A stretch of DNA of 64,000 nt, taken from positions 1 through 64,000 of the forward strand of contig PGCN01000012.1 of NCBI GenBank assembly GCA_002786385.1, read 5' to 3'. A program made the position numbers and the translations under genes. The notes beneath the pieces are model-generated. The model searched no databases, was not told the DNA's origin, and was given only the letters and a program-made list of their open reading frames with translations. This DNA is from Flavobacterium sp. FEMGT703F. Lineage in GTDB: Bacteria; Bacteroidota; Bacteroidia; Flavobacteriales; Flavobacteriaceae. This document shows, piece by piece, positions 7,925 to 15,330 of the stretch; positions within the stretch are counted from its first letter, which is position 1, and each line of letters opens with the position of its first letter.

Positions 7925-8320
7925 ATGAAAAGAAGCTGGATAATTGTATTCCTGATTTTATGCTGCTTTCACAACGCAAACGCACAAAAAAGCAACGCTG
8001 AAAAAATAATCGGTTGTTGGACCTTTAAAACATTTGAATTTGTCAACCCGGATGAATTTTCGAAAGAGATTATCAAAGAAGCGCAAAATACCGAAGTTTG
8101 TTTTGACACTAACGGCAAATTTACCTCAACTAAATCCGGTGCAAATGCCTTTACTATTACCGGCGTTTACAGCCTTTCTGAAGACGGAAAAACACTTTCT
8201 CAAAAAAGAGATATTGCGACCGATGGCATTGATGAAGATGCTGAAATTGTTGTACTCGACGCGGAAAATCTGACTTTCAAACTCGAGTTCGGAACGATGC
8301 TGTTACAACGAAAAAAATAA
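7925..8320 (+). CDS. Secreted lipocalin-like protein
   Basis: This 131-aa protein has a signal peptide (MKRSWIIVFLILCCFHNANA) ending before Gln. The mature part has the pattern of Bacteroidota lipocalin-like domains: GCWTFKTFEF near the start, a middle strand GKFTS, GVYSLSEDGKTL, and a C-terminal strand ending LLQRKK. It is probably a small periplasmic beta-barrel that binds a hydrophobic ligand, but no ligand can be inferred. The ATG at 7913 is also in frame; the ATG at 7925 gives the better signal peptide. It lies directly behind the VOC gene. Confidence 0.65.
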   Translation: MKRSWIIVFLILCCFHNANAQKSNAEKIIGCWTFKTFEFVNPDEFSKEIIKEAQNTEVCFDTNGKFTSTKSGANAFTITGVYSLSEDGKTLSQKRDIATDGIDEDAEIVVLDAENLTFKLEFGTMLLQRKK

Positions 8321-8322
8321 TA

Positions 8323-8444
8323 CCAACCTCATTAATGAATGCTAATCTCAAGTCGATACACTACAAAAACAAGCCTAAATTGACATAACAATAGTATCTA
8401 ATGAAAATGAATTGCCAAACTAGAATTAATTAACTACACGTTGA
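8323..8444 (+). repeat. Possible further attC-like spacer
   Basis: CCAAC (8323-8327) and GTTGA (8440-8444) can pair with one wobble. Inside them, ATTAATGAAT (8331-8340) roughly pairs with GAATTAATTAA (8423-8433), leaving unpaired 3'-side bases. The 3' end ACACGTTGAAAG resembles the ACGTTGAAAC at 64-73. The pairing is AT-rich and could be chance. Confidence 0.28.
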
Positions 8445-8830
8445 AAGCCAAATTACTTAACACTCTTTTACTGCTAACCTCGTTCATTGGGTACTTGGAA
8501 TGGGGGAAAGATCAAAATGTATTTTTAGCAGTTGCAGAATGGGATATTTTAAAAAAAATAGTATCAACACCACAATCTGTTGTACATCCCTTAATTATCA
8601 TCCCTATGATATCCCAGCTTTTATTATTACTTACCCTATTTCAGAAAAATACAAGCAAAGTTCTCACCTATATCGCAACTATAGGTTTAGGTCTTTTATT
8701 TGCATTTATTACTTTGGCTGGATTACTAAGCCTAAATGTAAAAATTGTCGGTTCTACTCTTCCTTTTTTAATAATAGTAATTGTTACGATTAAATACTAT
8801 CGAAAGATTAATAGACAACCAACTAATTAA
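8441..8830 (+). CDS. Hypothetical four-helix membrane protein
   Basis: This 129-aa protein is hydrophobic with about four membrane segments (roughly residues 3-20, 45-65, 72-95 and 100-118). The opening LLNTLLLLTSFIGYLEWG recalls small integral membrane proteins of Bacteroidota, but I cannot assign a family. No ATG lies near the start; the first in-frame Met comes after the second segment, so the TTG at 8441 is the likely start. That codon overlaps an ACGTTGAAA sequence of the kind found at spacer ends. Its stop codon overlaps the end of the convergent TerB-like gene by a few bases. Function is unknown. Confidence 0.6.
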   Translation: MKAKLLNTLLLLTSFIGYLEWGKDQNVFLAVAEWDILKKIVSTPQSVVHPLIIIPMISQLLLLLTLFQKNTSKVLTYIATIGLGLLFAFITLAGLLSLNVKIVGSTLPFLIIVIVTIKYYRKINRQPTN

Positions 8831-9224
8831 GCTGCTCTTGAAAAATTTCCAATAAAAATTCAGCCGATATCATTTTGGTTGGTGAAACTTCCATCGCTTT
8901 CAACACCCGCTTGATGGCATGAGGATTCAAACCCATATTAATCCCTATTTCATGGATTTTGATTTGCTCTCTTTCGTGCAAAACGCCGTCGCAGTGCATC
9001 AATAAAGCCAAACGATAAAATTGCTGAATCCGTTCAAACTCCGATTTGATTACTTTGGGATAATTTTCCTCGTGAAATAAACCTTTAAAGTCATCTTGGC
9101 TGATTTGCAACTCTTCCGCTATCATTGATAAGAATAAATACTCTCTTTCATGCAAACGACCGTCCACCACGGAAAAAGAAATCATTTCGGCTAATAGGGC
9201 TAATTTTTCTTCATATTTGTTCAT
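8823..9224 (-). CDS. TerB-like domain protein
   Basis: This 133-aa, all-helical soluble protein has the repeated pattern of the TerB fold: AEMISFSVVDGRLHEREYLF near residues 12-31 and LALLMHCDGVLHEREQIKI near residues 71-90. The acidic 'DG.LHE.E' motif appears twice and is typical of TerB-like metal-binding helical bundles. TerB was named for tellurite resistance, but no other ter gene is near and stand-alone copies are common in Flavobacteria. It is probably cytoplasmic. It is the first gene of the conserved-looking region to the right of the accessory array. Confidence 0.78.
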   Translation of the reverse strand: MNKYEEKLALLAEMISFSVVDGRLHEREYLFLSMIAEELQISQDDFKGLFHEENYPKVIKSEFERIQQFYRLALLMHCDGVLHEREQIKIHEIGINMGLNPHAIKRVLKAMEVSPTKMISAEFLLEIFQEQLN

Positions 9225-9333
9225 GTTCCGGATAAGTTTTTGGCTAAAATAAAAATTTTTATAAAACCTTAGTAATTTATTGTGATGCAGGACGACTTAG
9301 TTTTTGTTACTTTTACACTTTAAAATAAAAATC

Positions 9334-9804
9334 ATGAAATACCTTAAAATACTGATTATATTGTTTTTATTGGCGTCGGCGAATACTTTTGGCCAATATT
9401 ATAATGGTCTTGACCGAAGAATAGGTGCCACACCAACCAACCAACAAGGACCAAAACAACCCACTCCCAAAGAAATTGAAGATAGCAGAAACCAACAAAT
9501 CGAAAAACAAATGCTTCGTTTAAAAGAAGATTTGAAATTAGACGATCTGCAATACATTGCCATCAAAAACGAAATCCTGAAAAGCTACAAAGAAGTTGAT
9601 ATTTTACTCAAAAAAGAGTTTAGTGACGAAGACAAAAACAATCAAATGAAAGCCATACAGGAAAACACAGAAAAAACGGTTTTGAGCTATCTCAATGCCG
9701 AACAAAAAGAAAAGTACATGGCTTTGAAAACAGAAAAGCCAAAGAAAAAAGACGATAAAAAGAAAAAGAAAGAAACTGAAAAAGCCACTGAATCTAACAA
9801 TTAA
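9334..9804 (+). CDS. Secreted Lys-rich protein of unknown function
   Basis: This 156-aa protein begins with a signal peptide ending near ANTFGQ. The central part (about residues 55-125) is helical with the pattern 'L..DL.LDDLQ...IKNEI..SYKE', like the helical hairpins of Spy/CpxP-type periplasmic proteins, and the C-terminus is a lysine-rich tail (KKKDDKKKKKETEK). The ATG at 9334 gives a clean signal peptide; the frame is open from 9304. The next gene starts 4 bases after its stop codon, so the two form an operon. The Spy/CpxP resemblance is only a pattern-level inference. Confidence 0.65.
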   Translation: MKYLKILIILFLLASANTFGQYYNGLDRRIGATPTNQQGPKQPTPKEIEDSRNQQIEKQMLRLKEDLKLDDLQYIAIKNEILKSYKEVDILLKKEFSDEDKNNQMKAIQENTEKTVLSYLNAEQKEKYMALKTEKPKKKDDKKKKKETEKATESNN

Positions 9805-9808
9805 TCTC

Positions 9809-10609
9809 TTGAAAACATTTGTATTATTGTTATGCTGCTTGATTCAAAGCTTCATATTCGGTCAAGAAAGTACGGCCGGTAAAAATGTTTCCACTTTTTC
9901 TATTGCATCACCTGAACTTAAAACCACCAAAAAAATTTGGGTTTACCTGCCAAAGGGTTACGAAACGTCTGCTCAAAAATACCCGGTCATTTAGATGCCT
10001 GATGGCCAAAATTTGTTTGATGCCAAAACTTCTTATGTGGGCGAATGGAATGTAGATGAAACGCTGGACAGTTTAAATGCCAAAGTCATCGTTATCGGAA
10101 TTGAACACGGTGGTGAAAAACGCATAGACGAACTAACGCCCTTTAAACACGAAAAATACGGTGGTGGCCAAGCCAATGCTTACTTGGACTTTATTGTCAA
10201 TACCTTAAAACCTAAGATTGATGCTACTTATCGCACCAAAACCAACGCGAAAAACACCGCTATGATTGGAAGCTCTTTGGGTGGTTTGGTAAGCTTTTAC
10301 GCCGCTGTTAAATACCCTGAGGTATTCGGTAAAATCGGTTGTTTCTCACCTGCTTTCTGGTTTGGCCGAAAAGAAATGAACGAGCTTTTAAATCAAACCG
10401 AAAAGTTTGACACAAAAGTTTATTTTCTGTGTGGAGACAACGAAGGCGATGCCGATGTAATTACCGATCTGGAAAAAATAGAGTATTGGGTAAACACCAA
10501 ACGTTGTGAGTGCAAAAAAAAGAACAAGAAAGTAATTGTCAAAGGTGGACAACACAACGAAAAATTATGGCGTGAAAGTTTTAAAAAGGCGTACCTTTGG
10601 CTCTTCTAA
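9809..10609 (+). pseudogene. Secreted alpha/beta-hydrolase esterase interrupted by an in-frame TAG
   Basis: Two pieces in the same frame make one esterase of the enterochelin-esterase/esterase D-like type. The first (9809-9994, TTG start) has a signal peptide and ends KYPVI. A TAG at 9992-9994 follows and the frame continues MPDGQNLFD. In this family the sequence reads PVIYMHDGQNLF, so the stop replaces the conserved Tyr by one base change (TAT or TAC to TAG). The rest is intact: GSSLGG with the nucleophile Ser near residue 154 of the joined frame, an Asp in LCGDNEGDAD, and a His in GGQHNEKLW. The second piece has its own ATG at 9995 but lacks signal peptide and first strands. It may be a recent pseudogene, a sequencing error, or be read through. 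Confidence 0.82.
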
Positions 10610-10698
10610 TAAACCGAGTAAGCGAAAGCCTATTCACAATAAAAAACCATAAAAAAACTTAGTCACTTAGCTACTCAGTGACTCAGCCACTAAAAAAA

Positions 10699-11124
10699 AT
10701 GAACAACAACGATATTTTCAAAAAACTCCGTGTCGCTTTACAATTGCGAGACGACCAAATAGAAGACATTTTAAAGTTAGTCGATTTTCGCATGTCGAAA
10801 GGTGAAATCGGTAACTTTTTCAGAAACGCCGACCATCCCAAATACGTGGAATGCGGCGATCAAGTATTGCGAAATTTTTTAAATGGCTTAGTCATTCACC
10901 TACGCGGTACCAAAGAAAACCCGAAAAACGCTATGGAAGTCATCAAGCAAAACCAAGCGGAAATTAAAGTAAAACCAAACTTAAAGCCTAAATCAACTTC
11001 CGATAAAACGACTCAAACTCAAAAGGAAAATCAAAGCACCCCTAAGAAAAAATTCAACCCTAAAAAAAACACGCCTAAAGTTGTAGTCGTTGAAAAGGTG
11101 AAATTTAAAAACGGTAAAAAATAA
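10699..11124 (+). CDS. DUF1456 (YehS-like) family protein
   Basis: This 141-aa protein starts MNNNDIFKKLRVAL, then has ILKLVDFRMSKGEIGNFFRN and CGDQVLRNFLNGLVIHLRG, which is the DUF1456 pattern of E. coli YehS, although only about 70 residues match. The C-terminal half is a basic, Pro/Lys/Thr-rich tail and probably disordered, possibly binding nucleic acid. The frame is open from 10678 but the ATG at 10699 agrees with the family start. The protein is cytoplasmic and its molecular role is unknown. Confidence 0.75.
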   Translation: MNNNDIFKKLRVALQLRDDQIEDILKLVDFRMSKGEIGNFFRNADHPKYVECGDQVLRNFLNGLVIHLRGTKENPKNAMEVIKQNQAEIKVKPNLKPKSTSDKTTQTQKENQSTPKKKFNPKKNTPKVVVVEKVKFKNGKK

Positions 11125-11188
11125 TTTTTTAAGTTAGGGTAAATGATATATTTGTTTGTTATATAACGTTAAACCAATCAAATATAAT

Positions 11189-12151
11189 ATGAAAACAATT
11201 ACTCGTTTACTGTTGTTAGGCATTGCTTTCCACTCTGTTTCTTGTGATAAAGACACGGTTACAGAGGACAATACCAACAGCAAATCGGCTACGGTTGCCA
11301 CATTAGCAACTACACCCAAGAAATTTTTATTTGATGCTACTAAAGCTGAAACTGCAGGAAATGCTGACTGGGTTTTAGATGCTGATACTAACCCACAACG
11401 CTTCCCGACGCCGGCGCAATCAAACATTACGGCTACCACTTCTGAAAACTTTTGGAGAGGCGGATTGTCTGCTTGGGGTGTTGCCTTAGTTAAATTAGGT
11501 CATACTGTTGAAACACTACCGGCAGGAACAGCAATCACCTATGGTGGAACCGGTGCCCAAGACCTAAAAAACTACGATGTTTATGTAGTGACTGAACCGA
11601 ATATCCGATTCACAAGTGCTGAGAAAGCAGCCATTCTTAACTTCGTTAAAAACGGAGGTGGATTATTCATGATTGCCAATCACAATGGCTCAGACAGAAA
11701 TAACGACGGATACGACTCCGCCAAAGTTTGGAACGATTTGATGTCGACCAACACTGTTAAAACCAATCCGTTTGGAATTTCAATCACTTTAAACAGTATT
11801 TCTGAAACCACTTCAAACCGATTGAGTGCTACAACTGATCCAATCTTAAACGGTTCTCAGGGAACAGTAACCCAATTAAAATATTCTGCCGGCGCTACGA
11901 TGTCGATTAACAAAACCGCCAATACAACTGTTAAAGGTTTAATTTGGAGAGGAAGTTCTACACAGGGCACTTCTAACATCATGTGTGCCTCTGCTACTTA
12001 TGGCACCGGTAGAGTTGTTGCCATAGGCGATAGTTCTCCGGCTGACGACGGAACTGGTGCTACGGGAGACACTTTATATCCTGGTTGGACTGAATTAACT
12101 TCACACTCCATCTTGCATTTGAATGCGTCACTTTGGTTAGCCAAATTATAA
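11189..12151 (+). CDS. Secreted lipoprotein with a glutamine-amidotransferase-like fold (inferred)
   Basis: This 320-aa protein has a lipoprotein signal ending HSVSC. The mature protein shows LFDATKAETAGNADWVLDAD, then an 'L..YDVYVVTEPN..FT..EKAAILNFVKNGGGLFMI' element (about residues 125-165). This matches the ThuA/DUF4350-like class of GATase1-type domains, in which a strand and helix are followed by a Gly-rich turn. HNGSDRNNDGYDS and a late ASATYGTGRVVAIGDSSPADD are also visible. No catalytic Cys is evident, so it may bind rather than cleave. The ATG at 11189 gives the signal. It ends at a strong terminator shared with folD. Confidence 0.6.
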   Translation: MKTITRLLLLGIAFHSVSCDKDTVTEDNTNSKSATVATLATTPKKFLFDATKAETAGNADWVLDADTNPQRFPTPAQSNITATTSENFWRGGLSAWGVALVKLGHTVETLPAGTAITYGGTGAQDLKNYDVYVVTEPNIRFTSAEKAAILNFVKNGGGLFMIANHNGSDRNNDGYDSAKVWNDLMSTNTVKTNPFGISITLNSISETTSNRLSATTDPILNGSQGTVTQLKYSAGATMSINKTANTTVKGLIWRGSSTQGTSNIMCASATYGTGRVVAIGDSSPADDGTGATGDTLYPGWTELTSHSILHLNASLWLAKL

Positions 12152-12155
12152 TAAC

Positions 12156-12190
12156 AAAAAAATCCTGAGCTTACACTCAGGATTTTTTTT
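12156..12190. terminator. Bidirectional terminator between the lipoprotein gene and folD
   Basis: AATCCTGAG (12161-12169) and CTCAGGATT (12176-12184) form a perfect 9-bp stem with a 6-base loop. It is flanked by A-runs on the left and T-runs on the right, so it can work in both directions. Confidence 0.9.
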
Positions 12191-13076
12191 ATTCTAACAG
12201 TAAACGTTTTTGTTCTCTGGCCAATAAGGTGTTTTTTAATAGCATGGCAATGGTCATTGGGCCTACGCCGCCGGGAACCGGTGTGATAAAAGACGCTTTC
12301 TTAGACACATTTTCAAAGTCGACATCACCGGTAATTTTGTAACCTCTCGGATCAGTCTCATCCGGAACGCGGGTAATACCCACATCAATAACCACCGCAT
12401 CGTCTTTAATCATCTCTGCTTTTAAATAATTCGGAACCCCCAAGGCTGTAATGATGATATCGGCTTGCGTTGTGATTTGCGCTATGTTTTTGGTGTAACT
12501 ATGGGTCAAGGTAACGGTAGAATTCCCGGGAAATCCTTTTCTGCCCATCAAAATACTCATTGGGCGACCAACGATATGGCTTCTACCGATAACCACAGTG
12601 TGTTTACCTTTGGTCTCAACATTATAACGTTCGAGCAATTCTAAAATTCCGAAAGGTGTTGCCGGAATAAATGTACTCATATCTAAAGCCATTTTTCCGA
12701 AATTCTCCGGATGGAAACCATCTACATCTTTACTGGGATCGATAGCCATTAACACTCTTTGCGTATCAATTTGTTTAGGTAACGGCAACTGCACAATAAA
12801 GCCATCTATGTCATCATTTTCATTGAGTTCGATAATTTTCTTCAGCAATTCGGTTTCCGATGTAGTGCTTGGCATTTTGATTAAAGTCGACTCAAATCCC
12901 ACCAATTCACAGGCCTTTACTTTACTGCCAACATAAGTCAAACTCGCACCATCATTCCCTACAATGATGGCCGCCAAATGAGGAACTTTCTCTTTGTTTG
13001 CTTTCATCTTGTTGACTTCAGCGGTGATTTCTGTTTTGATGTCGGCTGCTGTTTTTTTTCCGTCTAATAATTCCAT
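12189..13076 (-). CDS. folD: Bifunctional methylenetetrahydrofolate dehydrogenase/cyclohydrolase FolD
   Basis: FolD converts 5,10-methylene-THF to 5,10-methenyl-THF with NADP+ and then to 10-formyl-THF, in the cytoplasm. This 295-aa protein is full length. It shows YVGSKVKACELVGF with the catalytic Lys near residue 56, the family signature DGFIVQLPLPKQ (about residues 97-108), the NADP-binding GRSHIVGRPMSILM near residue 165, and the C-terminal PVPGGVGPMTIAMLLKNT. The start is MELLDGKKTAADIK, typical of the family. It lies convergent with the lipoprotein gene and in the same direction as ffh upstream. Confidence 0.97.
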   Translation of the reverse strand: MELLDGKKTAADIKTEITAEVNKMKANKEKVPHLAAIIVGNDGASLTYVGSKVKACELVGFESTLIKMPSTTSETELLKKIIELNENDDIDGFIVQLPLPKQIDTQRVLMAIDPSKDVDGFHPENFGKMALDMSTFIPATPFGILELLERYNVETKGKHTVVIGRSHIVGRPMSILMGRKGFPGNSTVTLTHSYTKNIAQITTQADIIITALGVPNYLKAEMIKDDAVVIDVGITRVPDETDPRGYKITGDVDFENVSKKASFITPVPGGVGPMTIAMLLKNTLLAREQKRLLLE

Positions 13077-13150
13077 AGTTGTTGTTTCGGGTTTAAAATT
13101 TCGGGTTTAAAGTTGTTAAACCCAAAACATAGTAGTTAGTTGTAATCTAT

Positions 13151-13198
13151 TAAAAAAATTAAGGTTCAAAATTTCACACTCGAAATTTTAAACCTTAA
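13151..13198 (-). terminator. Terminator downstream of ffh
   Basis: On the minus strand AAGGTTTAAAATTTC pairs with GAAATTTTGAACCTT, with one bulged base, and a T-run follows (13151-13158 region). It lies just after the ffh stop codon. Confidence 0.65.
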
Positions 13199-13203
13199 CT
13201 GAT

Positions 13204-14541
13204 TTATCTCATTCCTTTCATGCCGCCCATCATGCGCATCAAGTTTTTCCCGCCACCGCCTTGCATCATTTTCATCATTTTGCTCATTTGGTCAAACTGC
13301 TTCAGCAATTGGTTCACTTGCTCGACTTTCGTCCCCGATCCTTTGGCAATACGGGCTTTGCGTTTCATATCAATAATGGCTGGTTTGGTTCTTTCTTGTG
13401 GTGTCATCGAATGGATGATGGCTTCTATGTGTTTGAAAGCATCGTCTTCTATTTCCACATCTTTCAATGCTTTTCCGGCACCGGGAATCATACCAACCAA
13501 GTCCTTCATGTTACCCATTTTTTTCACTTGTTGGATTTGCACCAAGAAATCGTCAAATCCAAATTCGTTCTTGGCAATTTTCTTTTGCAATTTTCGGGCT
13601 TCTTCTTCATCGTATTGCTCTTGCGCTCTTTCTACCAAGGAAACCACGTCTCCCATTCCCAAAATACGATCGGCCATACGGGAAGGATAGAAAACATCAA
13701 TGGCTTCCATCTTTTCTCCGGTACCGATAAACTTAATCGGTTTATTGACCACCGATTTAATAGAAATGGCAGCACCACCACGTGTATCACCGTCTAATTT
13801 GGTTAAAATAACACCGTCAAAATCCAAACGATCGTTGAAGGCTTTAGCCGTATTAACAGCATCTTGACCGGTCATGGAATCGACCACAAACAAAGTTTCG
13901 TGAGGTTTGATGGCCGAATGCACATTGGCAATTTCGTTCATCATTTCTTCATCGATAGCCAAACGTCCGGCAGTATCTACTATCACTACATTGTAGCCTT
14001 TAGATTTCGCGTACTGCAACGCATTTTGCGCAATTTGAACGGCATTTTTATTTTCAGGTTCGGAATAAACTTCCACCCCGATTTGGTCACCAACCACGTG
14101 CAACTGATTGATAGCGGCCGGTCGGTAAATATCACAAGCCACTAAAAGCGGTTTCTTTCCTTTTTTGGTTTTCAGATAATTGGCTAATTTTCCGGAGAAA
14201 GTAGTTTTACCCGAACCTTGTAAACCCGACATCAAGATTACTGAAGGCGTTCCGGATAAGTTGATACCAGTAGCATCGCCGCCCATTAATTCGGTCAACT
14301 CGTCTTTAACGATTTTCACCATTAATTGGCCCGGCTGTAAAGTTGTCAATACGTTTTCGCCTAAGGCTTTGTCTTTAACTTTAGTGGTAAAATCTTTGGC
14401 AATTTTAAAATTCACGTCGGCATCCAATAAGGCGCGACGTACTTCTTTAAGGGTTTCCGCTACATTGACTTCCGTAATCTTCCCATGCCCTTTGAGGATG
14501 TGTAATGCTTTATCTAATTTATCACTTAAATTATTGAACAT
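13204..14541 (-). CDS. ffh: Signal recognition particle protein Ffh (SRP54)
   Basis: Ffh binds the signal sequences of nascent membrane proteins and delivers ribosomes to FtsY. This 445-aa protein is complete: an N domain, then an SRP GTPase with the G1 loop GLQGSGKT (residues 106-113), DTAGRL near residue 190 and TKLDGDTRGG near residue 249, then a methionine-rich M domain ending in KMMKMMQGGGG and RMMGGMKGM. The start MFNNLSDKLDKALH is typical. A TAAATTTG -7 element lies about 26 bases upstream. Several long antisense frames across it are codon-bias shadows. Confidence 0.97.
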   Translation of the reverse strand: MFNNLSDKLDKALHILKGHGKITEVNVAETLKEVRRALLDADVNFKIAKDFTTKVKDKALGENVLTTLQPGQLMVKIVKDELTELMGGDATGINLSGTPSVILMSGLQGSGKTTFSGKLANYLKTKKGKKPLLVACDIYRPAAINQLHVVGDQIGVEVYSEPENKNAVQIAQNALQYAKSKGYNVVIVDTAGRLAIDEEMMNEIANVHSAIKPHETLFVVDSMTGQDAVNTAKAFNDRLDFDGVILTKLDGDTRGGAAISIKSVVNKPIKFIGTGEKMEAIDVFYPSRMADRILGMGDVVSLVERAQEQYDEEEARKLQKKIAKNEFGFDDFLVQIQQVKKMGNMKDLVGMIPGAGKALKDVEIEDDAFKHIEAIIHSMTPQERTKPAIIDMKRKARIAKGSGTKVEQVNQLLKQFDQMSKMMKMMQGGGGKNLMRMMGGMKGMR

Positions 14542-14566
14542 AATGTGGGTTTGTTTTTATGAAGTG

Positions 14567-14574
14567 CAAATTTA
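14567..14574 (-). promoter_or_regulatory. Promoter -7 element of ffh
   Basis: The minus strand reads TAAATTTG, which matches the Bacteroidota -7 consensus TAnnTTTG, 26 bases before the ffh start codon. I see no clear -33 TTG at the expected distance. Confidence 0.5.
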
Positions 14575-14608
14575 AGAATTTGATTTCGAACTTTCAGCAC
14601 AGTAGAAA

Positions 14609-14637
14609 TAAAAAAACCATCCTTTTTGAGGATGGCT
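14609..14637 (-). terminator. Terminator of the 14665-15126 lipoprotein gene
   Basis: On the minus strand GCCATCC, a TCAAAAA loop and GGATGG are followed by a T-run. It lies about 30 bases after the stop codon of the lipoprotein gene. Confidence 0.85.
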
Positions 14638-14664
14638 TCTGTAGTATTTAAATAAAATCGAAGT

Positions 14665-15126
14665 TTAATTTTTGGTAAAGACTAAAGTGTCTGTTCCACC
14701 ATTACCACCACTAATATCTATTAAAGAAATAGTTGTATCGGAATAGGTTACGATATCCCAGTCGTCGGTCAAGTCGGCAAAATTAGCTGGAGCCGTGAAA
14801 CCGATATTGAAATCCAAATCGTTACTCGGGCTATCGTCGTTAGTATCATCGTTCAAAACAGACCATGTCCCGGTAACCGTATTTGATCCATTAGTAGCGG
14901 TTAAAACACCTCCGTTGCTAAAAGTAAAGTTATAACCGGTGAAGTGATTGGTTTCATCTGTTCCGGAATCAACATAACTGGTTACTCTCCAAGTACCTTG
15001 TGTTGCCGCATTAATTACCGGTGTTGGATCTTGAGAGGAAGACGAATTATCGTCTGAGCTGCACATTGATGCTACATTAAGCATAAATAGGCAAAATAAC
15101 ATTGGGATTAAAATTACTTTTTTCAT
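14665..15126 (-). CDS. Lipocalin-like lipoprotein (paralogue 1)
   Basis: This 153-aa protein has a hydrophobic leader ending near VASMC, then an Asp/Ser-rich linker. Its fold pattern is 'GTWRVTSYVDSG..', a GVLTATNGS..VTGTWSV hairpin, DLTDDWDIVTYSDTTISLID and a final DTLVFTKN. The same order appears in the C-terminal part of the 15331-16362 product and in the 20500-20940 product. It is probably an outer-membrane-anchored ligand-binding barrel. It is the last gene of a minus-strand group facing away from the ECF sigma gene. Confidence 0.75.
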   Translation of the reverse strand: MKKVILIPMLFCLFMLNVASMCSSDDNSSSSQDPTPVINAATQGTWRVTSYVDSGTDETNHFTGYNFTFSNGGVLTATNGSNTVTGTWSVLNDDTNDDSPSNDLDFNIGFTAPANFADLTDDWDIVTYSDTTISLIDISGGNGGTDTLVFTKN

Positions 15127-15135
15127 ATTCTTTTT

Positions 15136-15312
15136 TTAGTTAAAGTTAGTATTCCATTTTAAAAATTGTACCATAAAAAAGATGACTAAAAAAATGAGTA
15201 TCCATATTATCAATTGATTGATAATATAATTGGGTTTAATTTTTTCTTGTGGTACTAGCGGGTTATTGATTTGTGGGGCGTTTTCTAAAAATTTTCTGTG
15301 AAATATTTTCAT
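15136..15312 (-). CDS. Small 58-aa single-span membrane protein
   Basis: Reading the minus strand from the ATG at 15312 gives a 58-aa frame: a charged N-terminal half starting MKIFHRKFLENAPQ, a hydrophobic stretch LIIWILIFLVIFFMVQFL near residues 34-51, and a short tail ending NTNFN before a TAA at 15136-15138. It fills the gap between two lipoprotein genes almost exactly: 18 bases after the stop of the upstream gene and 9 bases before the start codon of the downstream gene. That spacing and the clean membrane segment make it a likely real gene. Its N-terminus is predicted inside and its C-terminus outside. I do not recognise a family. Confidence 0.6.
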   Translation of the reverse strand: MKIFHRKFLENAPQINNPLVPQEKIKPNYIINQLIIWILIFLVIFFMVQFLKWNTNFN

Positions 15313-15330
15313 ATAAAACTTAATTAACGC

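Noticed and set aside
1..8830. A classical class 1 or Vibrio-type integron
   Set aside because: There is no intI gene, attI site or standard GTTRRRY box at all sites in the window, so only an integron-like reading is supported.
9995..10609. The second half of the esterase as a separate intact gene
   Set aside because: It lacks the first strands and signal peptide of the family, lies in the same frame as the first half, and the stop between them sits at a conserved Tyr codon. One interrupted gene explains it better.
13220..14575. Several long open frames on the plus strand across ffh
   Set aside because: They run antisense to a strong, full-length ffh and show no family pattern. They arise from codon bias in the real gene.
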